In this document: piece after piece, positions 35,374-44,478 of the stretch
Layout of the letters: every line of letters starts with the position of its first letter
How positions within the stretch are numbered: position 1 is the stretch's first letter
Source: TK10-74A sp965217625
GTDB lineage: Bacteria > Chloroflexota > Dehalococcoidia > Bin125
Length of the DNA stretch: 64,000 nucleotides
Direction: 5' to 3'
Assembly (NCBI GenBank): GCA_965217625.1
Contig: OZ244557.1
Location: 2,418,001-2,482,000 of the forward strand
Program-made: the position numbers and the translations under genes
The notes under the pieces: model-generated
Seen by the model: the letters and a program-made list of their open reading frames with translations, nothing else
Told to the model about the DNA's origin: nothing
Database searches by the model: none

Positions 35374-35844
35374 CTAGTAGACGCCGCCCAGCTTGCCGTG
35401 GTCCCAGCTGTAGATCTTCGACGGCCGCACCTTGACGACGCAGCGCTTGGCGGCGATGCGCCGCGCCTGCTCATCGGACTGCTGCGTATTGGCGCCGCCA
35501 GCGTACTTCTCCGGGCTGCGCCGCATGACCGCGAGCGTCGCCTCAACGTCGCCGATGGTCAACTCCGCCGTCCCCTCGACGACCAGCCCCCGCAACTCCG
35601 AGTACGACTTGCCGTCCTCCAGCATGCAGGTGATGTGCGGATCCCGCTGCAGGTTCACGATCTTCTGGCTCTTCGTGAAGGTGGTGAACTGGATCAGTCC
35701 CTCGTCGTCGAGCGAGTACCACATCGCCGCCAAGTGGGGCGCCCCCCGCGGCCCGTTCGACGCCACCTGCAGCGTGTAGCCGTTGGCGAGGTACTCGCGC
35801 TGCTCCTCCTCGGTCATCTCGATGCTCCTGCGACGGCTGGGCAT
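35374..35844 (-). CDS. Pyridoxamine 5'-phosphate oxidase-fold flavin/F420 protein
   Basis: A 156-residue split-barrel protein of the PPOX class (LANGYTLQVASNGPRGAPHL, AAMWYSLDDEGLIQFTTF, SQKIVNLQRDPHITCMLEDG). The pattern is that of FMN- or F420-binding subfamilies, which reduce activated alkenes or quinones. The cofactor cannot be assigned from sequence. The gene is 31 bases downstream of the MaoC-like gene and 58 bases before the aldo/keto reductase, so co-transcription is likely. Confidence 0.85.
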   Translation of the reverse strand: MPSRRRSIEMTEEEQREYLANGYTLQVASNGPRGAPHLAAMWYSLDDEGLIQFTTFTKSQKIVNLQRDPHITCMLEDGKSYSELRGLVVEGTAELTIGDVEATLAVMRRSPEKYAGGANTQQSDEQARRIAAKRCVVKVRPSKIYSWDHGKLGGVY

Positions 35845-35875
35845 GCGATGCTCCTCCCCTGCCGGCCCCGCTGCG

Positions 35876-36964
35876 CTACGCGCGCGAGGGCAACTCGACG
35901 GTGACCAGGCTCATGGCGGTGTGCAGCCCGGACTGATTCTCGACCCACACGTCGATGTCGGCCAAGTGCTTGCCGTCCTCGACGTACGTCTTGGCGACCT
36001 CGCCGGCCACCCAGTTCGTGTCGCCGACGACGTTCGGGTGGCGGATCTGGTTGCGCAGGCGCCGCAGCGTGCCCGCGTCGCCCATCCAGTCGGTCACGAT
36101 CTGCGCCATCCAGCAGACGCGCTGCGGGCCGTAGTCGAACTGGCCCGGCATGTTGCGGCGCTGCGTCGCGTGCTCCAGGTCGAAGCGGCCCCCGCCCCCG
36201 AGTTCGGCCGACCCCTCCTTCTCCAGCGCCGCGCGCGTCGTGCGGTACATGCCCAGCACACCGTGCGTGAAGAGGAACAACTCCGACACGCTGTACGTGC
36301 CCTTGGGCAGGATCGGCAGCTTGTCGCCCACCGACACGTCCTCCCAGTAGCGCGGCTCCGCCCCGCGACGCGTGCGCTCCCAGACCAGCGGGTCGGCCGC
36401 TTCGCCGGCGCCGTCGCGGCGGGGCTCGCGGTCGTACTCGATCGTCGTGCCCGAGCCCAGGTTGTGGTATCGGGCCATGCGCGTGCTCTTCGAGGCGACC
36501 AACTCCTGGCGCTGGTTGTAGTACTGCACCAGCCCCGTGTTGATCACGAAGGGGCCAATCCGCTCGCTGTGCTTGCGCACGATCGGCCCCACCTCCTCCT
36601 GGGCCGTGAGCACGTCGCCGCGCCAGATCGTGCGGTGGAAGACGATCTCGCCACCCGCGTAGTTCATCGGGAAGTGCGTCGTCGAGAGGCGCGCCGGGTC
36701 GATCGCCCCATCCTCCGCCGCCCGCACGCCCAGCGACACCGCGTAGATGAACGTGGGCGGCGCCGTCACCATCCCAAAGCGGCTGCTGGCCGCGTAGTCG
36801 GGGTCGCGCCACAGCGGGTTGTAGTCGCCCGCGCCGTCGCCCCAGCGGCGGATGTTGTCGAGGCTGGCGGCCGTCGTCCAGCGCTGCGCCAGCGGCCGGC
36901 CGATGCCCTTGCGGTACTCCTCCTCGAACTCATCGAGGCTGGTGATCATCGCGACATCGCTCAT
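35876..36964 (-). CDS. MaoC-like double-hotdog protein
   Basis: A 362-residue protein with an N-terminal FAS1/MaoC-type hotdog (DYNPLWRDPDYAASSRFGM) and a C-terminal hotdog (FDYGPQRVCWMAQIVTDWMG, PNVVGDTNWVAGEVAKTY). Hydratase-2 enzymes use an Asp-His pair in DxNxxH. Here Asp and Asn are kept but His is Trp (DYNPLW), so the domain may bind acyl-CoA without normal hydratase chemistry, or use a His elsewhere. The ATG at 36964 is preferred over one at 37015. It sits among D-2-hydroxyacid dehydrogenases and a cyclase-type hydrolase. Confidence 0.85.
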   Translation of the reverse strand: MSDVAMITSLDEFEEEYRKGIGRPLAQRWTTAASLDNIRRWGDGAGDYNPLWRDPDYAASSRFGMVTAPPTFIYAVSLGVRAAEDGAIDPARLSTTHFPMNYAGGEIVFHRTIWRGDVLTAQEEVGPIVRKHSERIGPFVINTGLVQYYNQRQELVASKSTRMARYHNLGSGTTIEYDREPRRDGAGEAADPLVWERTRRGAEPRYWEDVSVGDKLPILPKGTYSVSELFLFTHGVLGMYRTTRAALEKEGSAELGGGGRFDLEHATQRRNMPGQFDYGPQRVCWMAQIVTDWMGDAGTLRRLRNQIRHPNVVGDTNWVAGEVAKTYVEDGKHLADIDVWVENQSGLHTAMSLVTVELPSRA

Positions 36965-37071
36965 GTTCGAACCCTCCGCGCTCAGGGTCCGGCCCGCCTC
37001 GGCACGCCGGACCATCGACTGGGCCGCAGGATAGCGCCGCCGGCCCGTCCCTCGCGAACCCGGCCCCCGCG

Positions 37072-38037
37072 CTAGCCCAGGACGCTCGGGTTGACGCAGG
37101 CCCGCGGCGGCTCTCCCGCCAGCACGGCCAGCAGGTTATCGACCGACATCTCGCGCATGGCGAGCCGGGTCTCCTCCGTCGCCGTGCCGATGTGGGGGAA
37201 GCTGATCACGTTCGGCAGCGTCACGATCGGGTCGTCCGGGTCGGGCGGTTCGTCCTCCAGCACGTCGAGGCCGGCCCCGGCGATGGCGTTCGCCCGCAGC
37301 GCCGCCGTCAGCGCCGCCTGGTCGACGATCGGCCCCCGCGACGTGTTGATCAGGTACGCGGTGGGGCGCATCAACGACAGCTCCCGCTCGCCGATCACGG
37401 GCGGCGCGCTGGGGTCGAGGTTCGTGTGCAGGGTCACGAAGTCCGACTCCCGCAGCAGGTCGTCGAGCGGGCGGTAGGTGGCCTCGGGCGCGTCCGGCGG
37501 CGCCTCCGTGTAGATGTCGTACCAGATCACGTTCATCTTGAACGCCTGCGCCCGGCGCGCGACCTCCCGGCCGATGCGGCCGAAGCCGATGATGCCGATC
37601 GTCTTCCCCTCCGGGTCGTGCGCCAGGGCCGGTAACGGCTCGCGCCGGCCCCATCCGCCGCTGCGGGAGTACTGCTCGAAGCGCATCAGATCACGCGACA
37701 GCATCAGCATCAGCGCCACCGTCAGGTCGGCGACGGCGTCGTTGAGCACGATCGGCGTGTTGCACAGCGCGACGCCGTGCCGCGTCAGCAGGTCGACGTC
37801 GAAGGTGTTGAAGCCGACCGACGTCGTGGCGACGACCTTCAGGTCGGGCGCGCCGGCGAGCAACTGCTCGCCGACCAGGACCATGGGGTGGAGCAGCAGG
37901 GCGTGGGCCCCGCGCACGGCCTCGGCGATGGCGGCGTCGCCGGCCCGGGCGTCGAAGCGGCGCAAGTCGCCCGCGGCGGACAGCCGGGCGTCGAGGTGGG
38001 GCTCGGTGGTGGCGCAGTTGTAAATCGTGGGGGGCAT
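37072..38037 (-). CDS. D-2-hydroxyacid dehydrogenase
   Basis: A 321-residue NAD(P)-dependent D-isomer-specific dehydrogenase. The Rossmann loop is IGIIGFGRIG. The catalytic Arg is in INTSRGPIVDQ, the Glu in LDVLEDEPP and the His in FPHIGTAT. It most resembles glyoxylate/hydroxypyruvate reductases. It may form or consume glyoxylate, which would connect it with malate synthase G. The next upstream gene (38097-39065) encodes a related enzyme. Confidence 0.92.
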   Translation of the reverse strand: MPPTIYNCATTEPHLDARLSAAGDLRRFDARAGDAAIAEAVRGAHALLLHPMVLVGEQLLAGAPDLKVVATTSVGFNTFDVDLLTRHGVALCNTPIVLNDAVADLTVALMLMLSRDLMRFEQYSRSGGWGRREPLPALAHDPEGKTIGIIGFGRIGREVARRAQAFKMNVIWYDIYTEAPPDAPEATYRPLDDLLRESDFVTLHTNLDPSAPPVIGERELSLMRPTAYLINTSRGPIVDQAALTAALRANAIAGAGLDVLEDEPPDPDDPIVTLPNVISFPHIGTATEETRLAMREMSVDNLLAVLAGEPPRACVNPSVLG

Positions 38038-38096
38038 GGATCCTCCGGTCCTGGTCCCCGCCGTCCGGGGTCTGGGCGTCGCCGGCCGACCGTGAG

Positions 38097-39065
38097 TCAG
38101 CCGACGGTGTTGATCGGCGCGCCGGCCACGAAGGCCCGCACGTTCTCCACGGCGATGTCCATCAGCCGCTGCCGCGAGGCACGCGCGTACCAGGCGATGT
38201 GCGGCGTGATCAGGCAGTTGGGCGCCGTCAGAAGGGGATTGTCGGCGGGCGGCGGCTCTACGTCCAGCACGTCCAGCCCCGCCCCGGCGATGCGGCCCTC
38301 CCGCAGCGCGTCGGCCAGCGCCTGGTTGTCGACCAGCGGGCCGCGGCTGGTGTTGAGCAGGTAGGTGGTCGGCTTGACCAGCGCCAGACGCTCGGCGTTC
38401 ACCAGGCGCTCGGTCTCCGGCGTCAGCGGGCAGTGCAGGCTGATCACGTCGGCGCGGCGGAAGAGGTCGTCCAACTCCGTGAACTCCACCGACAGCCCTG
38501 CCAGGGCCGCGGCGTCGGGTGGGTAGGCGTCGTGGGCGATGATCGACATGCCCATCGCCGCCGCGATGCGCGCCAGCGCCCGGCCGATCCGCCCGATCCC
38601 CACCACCCCGAACGTCTTGCCGCTCAGCTCACTGATCGGCGTCAGCGCGAAGCACCAGTCCTCGCTCTGCGTCCAGGCCCCCTCGCGGACGGCCGCCGCG
38701 TGCAGCGCCGGCTGGCGCACCAACTCCAGCAGCAGCGACGTCGCGTGCTGCGCGACGGAGTCCGTCCCGTACGTCGGCACGTTCGTCACGACGATGCCGC
38801 GCTGCGTGGCCGCCTCCAGGTCGACGACGTTGTAGCCCGTCGCCAGCACGCCGATGTACGCCAGATCGGGGAGCTGCGCCAGCGTCGCGGCGCTCAGCGG
38901 CGTCTTGTTGGTCAGCGCGAAGCGCGCCCCCGCCGCGCGTTCCAGGATCGCGTCGTCCGGCGTGCGATCGTGCACGCACACCTCGCCGAACTCCTCCAGC
39001 CCGGCCCAGCTGATGTCGCCCGGGTTCAGCGTGTACCCGTCCAGCACGACGATCCGATCCGCCAT
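38097..39065 (-). CDS. D-2-hydroxyacid dehydrogenase, second paralog
   Basis: A 322-residue paralog of the neighbouring dehydrogenase: Rossmann loop FGVVGIGRIGRALA, catalytic Arg in NTSRGPLVDNQAL, Glu in LDVLDVEPP, His in ITPHIAWYA. The N-terminal substrate domain (VVLDGYTLNPGDISWAGLEE) is of the glycerate-dehydrogenase type. The ATG at 39065 starts the domain; longer upstream reading runs through the next gene and is spurious. Confidence 0.92.
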   Translation of the reverse strand: MADRIVVLDGYTLNPGDISWAGLEEFGEVCVHDRTPDDAILERAAGARFALTNKTPLSAATLAQLPDLAYIGVLATGYNVVDLEAATQRGIVVTNVPTYGTDSVAQHATSLLLELVRQPALHAAAVREGAWTQSEDWCFALTPISELSGKTFGVVGIGRIGRALARIAAAMGMSIIAHDAYPPDAAALAGLSVEFTELDDLFRRADVISLHCPLTPETERLVNAERLALVKPTTYLLNTSRGPLVDNQALADALREGRIAGAGLDVLDVEPPPADNPLLTAPNCLITPHIAWYARASRQRLMDIAVENVRAFVAGAPINTVG

Positions 39066-39124
39066 CGGGAGTCCTCTCGCTTGCCGGTGCGGCGTCTGCC
39101 GGGCCGTCCGTTTCGTTCGTCCGG

Positions 39125-40132
39125 CTAGTTCGTCCGGCGCCACTTGCGCAGGCTGACCATCTCCCGCGGCGGCTTCATGCGCGCCCCCACCTCGACGTAC
39201 GACACCTCCGCCACGTACACGTCGCCGCGCGAGTCGGTCGCGATCGAGTGCGGCCAGAGGAACTGATTCGGCGCCTCCCCCGGCAGCGGCGCGCCGAAGC
39301 GATTGAGGAGCTCGCCGTCGGGCGAGAAGACCGACACCCGATGCCCCAGGTTGGCCACGCCGTACTGGACCGGCGGCGGCCCCTGCTCCGCGACGTAGAG
39401 CGCGTCGTCGTCGCCGCGGCCGCGGGTCACCGCGACGGCGTGGTGCGCGTGCCAAGTTCGCACCCACGCCCCGTCCACCGTGAACACCTGCACGCGGTGG
39501 TTCTCGCGGTCGCAGACGATCACGTGCTCGTCGTCGACCATGGAGATGTTGTGGGGCAGGCTGAACTGGCCGTCGTCGGCGCCCGACTCGCCCCACGACA
39601 GCACGTGCTCGCCCTGCGCCGTGTAGCGGTGCACGCGGGAGTTGCCGTAGCCGTCGCTCACGAAGATGTCCCCCGTCGCCGGGTTGATCGCCAGGTCGGT
39701 CGGCTTGTTGAACGGGTCGCCGCTTTGCGCGGGGGCCGGCGTGCCGCCCAGCGACATCAGCGGCCGGCCCGAGGTGTCGGTCTTCGTCAGCTTGTGCGCG
39801 TGTACGTCGACCAACCACAGCGCGCCCTCCGGGTCGACCCGCACCGAGTGCGGCCAGCCGTAGTCGACGCCGTCCCAGACCAGCCGCTTGGCCCCGTAGG
39901 GATCCTCGATCTCATGCTGGCCGCCGTGCGGCGTGGCGTTGCCCCAGTGGTCGATCAGGTTGCCGTCGGCGTCGAAGACGAGCATCGGCATGTTGCCCCG
40001 GTTGAAGACGTAGACCCGGTCCTGCGCGTCCACGGCGACGGACGTCGCCTCCCGCAGCCAGAAGCCGTGCGGGATCTTCGCCCAGCCGGCGACGGGCTCG
40101 TAGATGGTGCTGCTGGTCGGTGCGGAAGGCAT
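39125..40132 (-). CDS. NHL-repeat beta-propeller protein, PAL-like
   Basis: A 335-residue six-bladed NHL propeller (ATSVAVDAQDRVYVFNRGN, GWPHSVRVDPEGALWLVDVH, KPTDLAINPATGDIFVSDGY, LPHNISMVDDEHVIVCDREN, FLWPHSIATDSRGDVYVAEV). The Asp/His pattern resembles peptidyl-alpha-hydroxyglycine alpha-amidating lyase and SMP-30-type lactonases. No signal peptide is seen, so it is probably cytoplasmic. Its place between hydroxyacid dehydrogenases and an Ldh-type enzyme makes a lactone hydrolase or lyase role reasonable but unproven. Confidence 0.85.
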   Translation of the reverse strand: MPSAPTSSTIYEPVAGWAKIPHGFWLREATSVAVDAQDRVYVFNRGNMPMLVFDADGNLIDHWGNATPHGGQHEIEDPYGAKRLVWDGVDYGWPHSVRVDPEGALWLVDVHAHKLTKTDTSGRPLMSLGGTPAPAQSGDPFNKPTDLAINPATGDIFVSDGYGNSRVHRYTAQGEHVLSWGESGADDGQFSLPHNISMVDDEHVIVCDRENHRVQVFTVDGAWVRTWHAHHAVAVTRGRGDDDALYVAEQGPPPVQYGVANLGHRVSVFSPDGELLNRFGAPLPGEAPNQFLWPHSIATDSRGDVYVAEVSYVEVGARMKPPREMVSLRKWRRTN

Positions 40133-40211
40133 GCGGCGCTCCTTTTCTGCCGTGTGGGCTCCGGTGTGCGGGCTCTGGCCCGCGGGCCGGGCCGCTGATG
40201 ACGTTGCGGCC

Positions 40212-41288
40212 TCAGCCCAAGTGGTCGGGCAGGCCGAGTTCGGCGGTGGTCTGGCGGAACCAGTCGATCACCTCCGGGTGGTACGGGATGCCCCGCTCCC
40301 GGCGGTCGATCTCCTCCTCGTGCTCCTCCAACCCGGCATAGAATACCCGCTCGTGTCCGGGCGCGGGTTTGGTCTCCCGCAGCCCGCGCAGATAGGCGTC
40401 CATCTCCGTGCGGTACTCGTCCAGATCGCGGAAGGCGCTGATGTTGTAGGCGGTGAAGTGGTGTCCGGTCCCGTTCGAACGGTGCAGCGCCGGGCCCGCC
40501 CCGCTCAGCACGCCGCTGAGGATATCGATGCTCGCCGCCAGCCCGTACCCCTTGTGCGACCCGATCTCGCGCGTCGCGCCCAAGGGCAGCATCAGAAAGT
40601 CCTCCGGCGCGGGCCGTTCGTCCATCACGGGCGTCCCGTCGGCCTCAGCCACCCAGCCGGGCAGGACGTCCGTGCCAAGGCGCTGCGCCAGCCGGATCTT
40701 GTTCCCCGCCAAGGAACTCATCGACGCGTCGAAGATGAAGGGCGCCTCGTCGCCGGCCGGCGCGGCGATCGCGATCGGGTTCAATCCGACCCGCGCCTCC
40801 GCCCCGAACGTCGGCGCGACCAGCAGGCCCCCGATCGTCATCGCCATGCCGATCATGTCGTGCGCCAGCGCGAGCTGCGCGTGGTAGGCCGCCGCCCCGA
40901 CGTGCGCGCCCTTCGTGGCGAGCACCGTCCCCACGCCGCAGTGGCGGGCCTTCTCGATCGCGATCGCCATCGCCTGCGGCCCGATCGTGAGGCCCAGCCC
41001 GCCGTCCGAATCCACCACCGCCGCGGCCGGGTGGTCGCGCGTCAGCGTCATCTTCGGCGCCGGGTTAATCGAGCCGTCCCGGAAGCCGGCGACGTAGTAG
41101 GCCATCATGTTGCTGACGCCGTGCGAGTCGATGCCGCGGTCGTCGGCGTACATCAGGCAATCCACCGCCCGCCGCACGTCCTCGTCGGGCATGCCGAACT
41201 TGCCGAAGATGTCGCCGACGGTTCGGCGCATCACCGCCGACTCGACGCGCACGGCGATGTCGTCGTCTACGCGGAACTGTTTCAGCAT
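40212..41288 (-). CDS. Ldh-type (malate/L-sulfolactate/ureidoglycolate) NAD(P) oxidoreductase
   Basis: A 358-residue protein of the Ldh_2 family, whose fold is unrelated to classic lactate dehydrogenase. Family signatures are DDRGIDSHGVSNMMAYYVAG (substrate and His region), GLGLTIGPQAMAIAIEKAR and GSHKGYGLAASIDILSG. Members oxidise 2-hydroxyacids such as malate, (S)-sulfolactate or ureidoglycolate. It is followed on the same strand by the NHL protein. The substrate is unknown. Confidence 0.9.
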   Translation of the reverse strand: MLKQFRVDDDIAVRVESAVMRRTVGDIFGKFGMPDEDVRRAVDCLMYADDRGIDSHGVSNMMAYYVAGFRDGSINPAPKMTLTRDHPAAAVVDSDGGLGLTIGPQAMAIAIEKARHCGVGTVLATKGAHVGAAAYHAQLALAHDMIGMAMTIGGLLVAPTFGAEARVGLNPIAIAAPAGDEAPFIFDASMSSLAGNKIRLAQRLGTDVLPGWVAEADGTPVMDERPAPEDFLMLPLGATREIGSHKGYGLAASIDILSGVLSGAGPALHRSNGTGHHFTAYNISAFRDLDEYRTEMDAYLRGLRETKPAPGHERVFYAGLEEHEEEIDRRERGIPYHPEVIDWFRQTTAELGLPDHLG

Positions 41289-41343
41289 TGATGGTCCTCT
41301 CGGGCGTGCCCGGCTCGCGGCCGGCTTGGCGCGGCGGCTCGGT

Positions 41344-42270
41344 CTAGAAGAGCGCCAGCGGATTGATCGGCGAGGCGGTGCCGCGCTCCAGCCGCAGCGG
41401 CGCGATGACGAAGGCGAAGCTGTAGCGATCCAACTCCCGGCAGGCCGCCGTCAGCCGGTCGAGCGCCATGTTGTCGATGATGTGCACGCCCATGTGGGCG
41501 ATGATCACCTCGTGGATGGGCTGCACGGAGCCCTCCACCCCGCTGGGCAGCACGTCGGAGACGCCGTCGCAGCCAATCACGGCGATGTCGCGCTCCCGCA
41601 GCCAGGGCAGCGTGTCGGCGTAGAGGCCGGCCAGGCCCAGATCGCGGAAGCTCCACTCGCCCTCGGCCGTGCGGCGCGCGTCGCGGCCGGTGCCGATCAG
41701 CAGAATGTCGCCCGATTCGACGCGCAGCCCCTGGCGCTCCTCGGCCGCCCCCAGGTCTTCCGCGTGGATCGGCGTGCCCGGCTCGAGCCACTCGACGCCC
41801 TTGAGGCCCGGGATGTCCAGCAGGACGCCCCGCCCCACGATGCCGTCCTTGCCGGCCATGATGCTGTTGCGCCGCGCGCCCGTGCTCCGGACCTCGGTGC
41901 GGTCGAAGCCGTTGTAGAGCTTGCCGTTGGAGACGACGTGGCAGAGCGCGTCCATGTGCGTCGTCGCCATGCCGTGCGGGGCGATCGCGAAGTAGTCGGC
42001 GGTCCAGGCCAGCCCCTCCGCCGACGCCGCGTCGCCCGCCTGCAGCATGTGATGCGCGACCGGCAGCATGTTGCTGGGCCCCGGCCGCACCGGCAGCGGC
42101 AGCGCGCAACTGACGACCCGCTCCCCCCGGATCGACGCCAGCGCGGCGTTGCGCGTCTCGTCGCTGATCAGGTTGAGCGCGCCGCGCTCGTCGTCGGCGC
42201 CCCAACGGCCCCAGTTGCGCACTTCCTCCGCGATCCGATCGACGTCGGCCTTCGTCAGCGTTGCCGGCAT
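41344..42270 (-). CDS. Cyclase-family metal-dependent hydrolase
   Basis: A 308-residue protein of the cyclase family (kynurenine formamidase KynB fold). The metal motif is HGMATTHMDALCHV, corresponding to HxGTHxD, with further VQPIHEVIIAHMGVHIIDNM near the C-terminus. The family includes isatin hydrolase and formamidases acting on amides or cyclic imides. Length and motifs are complete. It lies at the head of the minus-strand series, divergent from the MFS gene across 117 bases. Confidence 0.9.
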   Translation of the reverse strand: MPATLTKADVDRIAEEVRNWGRWGADDERGALNLISDETRNAALASIRGERVVSCALPLPVRPGPSNMLPVAHHMLQAGDAASAEGLAWTADYFAIAPHGMATTHMDALCHVVSNGKLYNGFDRTEVRSTGARRNSIMAGKDGIVGRGVLLDIPGLKGVEWLEPGTPIHAEDLGAAEERQGLRVESGDILLIGTGRDARRTAEGEWSFRDLGLAGLYADTLPWLRERDIAVIGCDGVSDVLPSGVEGSVQPIHEVIIAHMGVHIIDNMALDRLTAACRELDRYSFAFVIAPLRLERGTASPINPLALF

Positions 42271-42387
42271 GCGGGTCTCCCTTCGTCACTGCTGCGGCCC
42301 AATGCTGCTGTGGGCGAGTCTACCCGCCCGCATGGCGACGCGCAGTAGACGGCTTCCCGTCCGCCCGGTGTGGGTTAGCCTCCCCGC

Positions 42388-43662
42388 ATGCCCTGGCTGC
42401 ACGAGACCTTCGCGTCGTTCTCCGTCCCGCACTACCGGCTGCTGTGGACCGGCTCCATGTTCGCCACGACGGCGTTCATGATGTCGTTCATCCTCATCCC
42501 CGCCGTGGCCTACGACATCACGGGCACCAACACGTCGGCGGGGATCGCGCAGATGGGGTCGGGCATCGGGATGCTGCTGGTGGGGCCGTTCGGGGGCGTG
42601 ATCGCCGATCGATTGCGCAAGAAGCCGCTGGTGCTGGTCGGGCAAGCGCTGCCCGGCGCGATGATCCTCGCGATCGGCATTCTCATCATCAGCGGGGAGA
42701 TCTCCATCCTCTGGCTGGTCGTCGTCACGCTGATGATGGGGCTGGGCTGGGCGTTCATGGGCCCCGCGCGGCAGGCCTGGGTGGGCGAGCTGATGCCGGA
42801 CCGCCTGCTGCCCAACGCCGTGGCGCTGCTCCAGGTCGCCCTGACGATCTCGCAGGTGCTGGGGCCGTTGTTCGTCGCGCTGCTGGTCGGCTCCGCGGTC
42901 GGCGTGGGCGGCACCTACCTCTTCATGGCCTCGCTCTTCGTGATCGTCCTGCCGCTCACCTCCATGCTGCCCAACACCACGCCGGTCCCCAAGGCGGTGC
43001 AGCTATCGATCGCGGGGGATATGATCGAGGGCTTCCGCTACGTCTGGGGCGACGCGCGCCTGCGCCTGCTCTGGGCTTCGTTCGTCGTCATCATCATCTG
43101 CGGCTTCTCCTTCCAGACGCTGCTGCCCGGCCTGCTGGACCGGGAGTTTGGCCGCGACCCCACCGACGTCGGCCCCACCTTCCTCGCCTTCGCCATCGCC
43201 GGCCTGCTGATGAACCTGGCCGTGGCCGGAGTCGTGCATCGCCCCGTGGCCTGGCCGCTGATGTTCGCGATGGGGCTGCTGATGATGGTCGGCTTCGTGC
43301 TGCTGGGCACGGTCGGCAGCTACTGGCTGGTCTTCGTGGCCGCGGTGCCGCTGGGAGCGGGGCGGTCGGGCTACTGGCTGATCAACAGCGCCCTGCTCAT
43401 GACCACCGCGGACCGGCGCTTCTACGGCCGCGTGATGTCGCTCTCGATGATGGCCTTCGGATTGCAGGCCATGCTGGGCCCCATCTGGGGCGCGATGGGC
43501 GACGCCATCGGCGTCCAAGGCACGCTGCTCATCGTGGGGGCGGTGGGCGCGGCGGCCCTCGGCCTGGCCGTCGTCGAGTGGCTGCGCATCCGCGACCGTC
43601 CCCGCCCCGCCCCGATCCCCGCCCTGCTCGACCCCCCGCTGGAGCCACCCGGCCCCGCCTAG
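42388..43662 (+). CDS. MFS transporter (MFS_3 / EntS-like)
   Basis: A 424-residue integral membrane protein with about 11-12 hydrophobic segments and the cytoplasmic loop motif GVIADRLRKKPLVLVGQALP between segments 2 and 3, typical of major facilitator exporters. The N-terminus (LHETFASFSVPHYRLLWTGS) matches the MFS_3 group that exports siderophores or drugs. The C-terminal tail is Pro-rich. It is the only plus-strand gene between two minus-strand catabolic runs, so it may move a substrate or product of them. Confidence 0.9.
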   Translation: MPWLHETFASFSVPHYRLLWTGSMFATTAFMMSFILIPAVAYDITGTNTSAGIAQMGSGIGMLLVGPFGGVIADRLRKKPLVLVGQALPGAMILAIGILIISGEISILWLVVVTLMMGLGWAFMGPARQAWVGELMPDRLLPNAVALLQVALTISQVLGPLFVALLVGSAVGVGGTYLFMASLFVIVLPLTSMLPNTTPVPKAVQLSIAGDMIEGFRYVWGDARLRLLWASFVVIIICGFSFQTLLPGLLDREFGRDPTDVGPTFLAFAIAGLLMNLAVAGVVHRPVAWPLMFAMGLLMMVGFVLLGTVGSYWLVFVAAVPLGAGRSGYWLINSALLMTTADRRFYGRVMSLSMMAFGLQAMLGPIWGAMGDAIGVQGTLLIVGAVGAAALGLAVVEWLRIRDRPRPAPIPALLDPPLEPPGPA

Positions 43663-43672
43663 ACCGCGCCGG

Positions 43673-44467
43673 CTAGAAGCGGTGTTTGCGCAGCCCCTTC
43701 GGGTCGATCTCGTTGCGGATCAGCTCGACCTCCTCCACCGTCGGCGGCTCCGTCTCCGGGATGCGCTCCGGGAGCAGCAGCTCGAAGCTCGTATTCGCCT
43801 GCACGTCCTCCAGGCGCACGCCCGCGTGCAGACTGTCGAGCCGCATCCGCCCCGTCTCCGCGTCGAAGCCCATCACCGCCAGGTTCGAGAACACCTTCTG
43901 CGGCCCCCGGCCGGGCACGCCGCGGCGCACCCGCTCGGCGAAGCCGCCCGGGAAGTGCCCCAGCCCGGTCACGTAGTCGACCTTCTCCACGAACACCCGC
44001 CGCGTGTGCTTGGGCACGTAGACGTTCACCCGCCCGGCGTACAGCGTCCAGTCCGTGATCCCCAGTCCGCCCGGGAAGCGCACCTTCGGCCGCTGCTGAT
44101 CGTCGCCGATCAGCGACGCGTTCACGTTCCCGTACTGGTCGACCTGCGCCGGCATCGTGCTAAACACGTCCGTCTTCCCGCGCAGGCACATCCACACGAT
44201 GTCGGCGATGTCGAACGGCGCCAGCGCCGTCTGCGACACCACGTGCGGCGAGTCGGCCGGGTTGCCCACGCTCGTCACGATCGGATCCATGGACGTCAGG
44301 TAGTTGTACGTCAAGTTGGGCGCGTGCGTGCGGCGCGCCAGCATCACGGCGACGCTCCCCAGCTGCGTGCCGCCGCCCTGCTGCACCAGTTCGTGGTCGC
44401 GAATGTCGCGCGCGATCAGCGAGACGACCAGCTCGTCGACCGTGTAGTCCGTCGAGGCGTCCGGCAT
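43673..44467 (-). CDS. CoA-transferase-like beta subunit (IpdB/GctB-like)
   Basis: A 264-residue family I CoA-transferase-fold subunit (DYTVDELVVSLIARDIRDHE, VQQGGGTQLGSVAVMLARRT, ADIVWMCLRGKTDVFSTMPA, QVDQYGNVNASLIGDD). The SENG-type glutamate segment used by true CoA-transferases is not seen; the corresponding region reads LTSMDPIVTSVGNPAD. That lack is also a feature of IpdB, the partner of IpdA in the CoA-dependent hydrolase of actinobacterial steroid ring degradation. A ring-cleaving hydrolase is thus as likely as a transferase. It lies 11 bases after the alpha subunit. Confidence 0.85.
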   Translation of the reverse strand: MPDASTDYTVDELVVSLIARDIRDHELVQQGGGTQLGSVAVMLARRTHAPNLTYNYLTSMDPIVTSVGNPADSPHVVSQTALAPFDIADIVWMCLRGKTDVFSTMPAQVDQYGNVNASLIGDDQQRPKVRFPGGLGITDWTLYAGRVNVYVPKHTRRVFVEKVDYVTGLGHFPGGFAERVRRGVPGRGPQKVFSNLAVMGFDAETGRMRLDSLHAGVRLEDVQANTSFELLLPERIPETEPPTVEEVELIRNEIDPKGLRKHRF

Positions 44468-44478
44468 CGCGGCCCCCT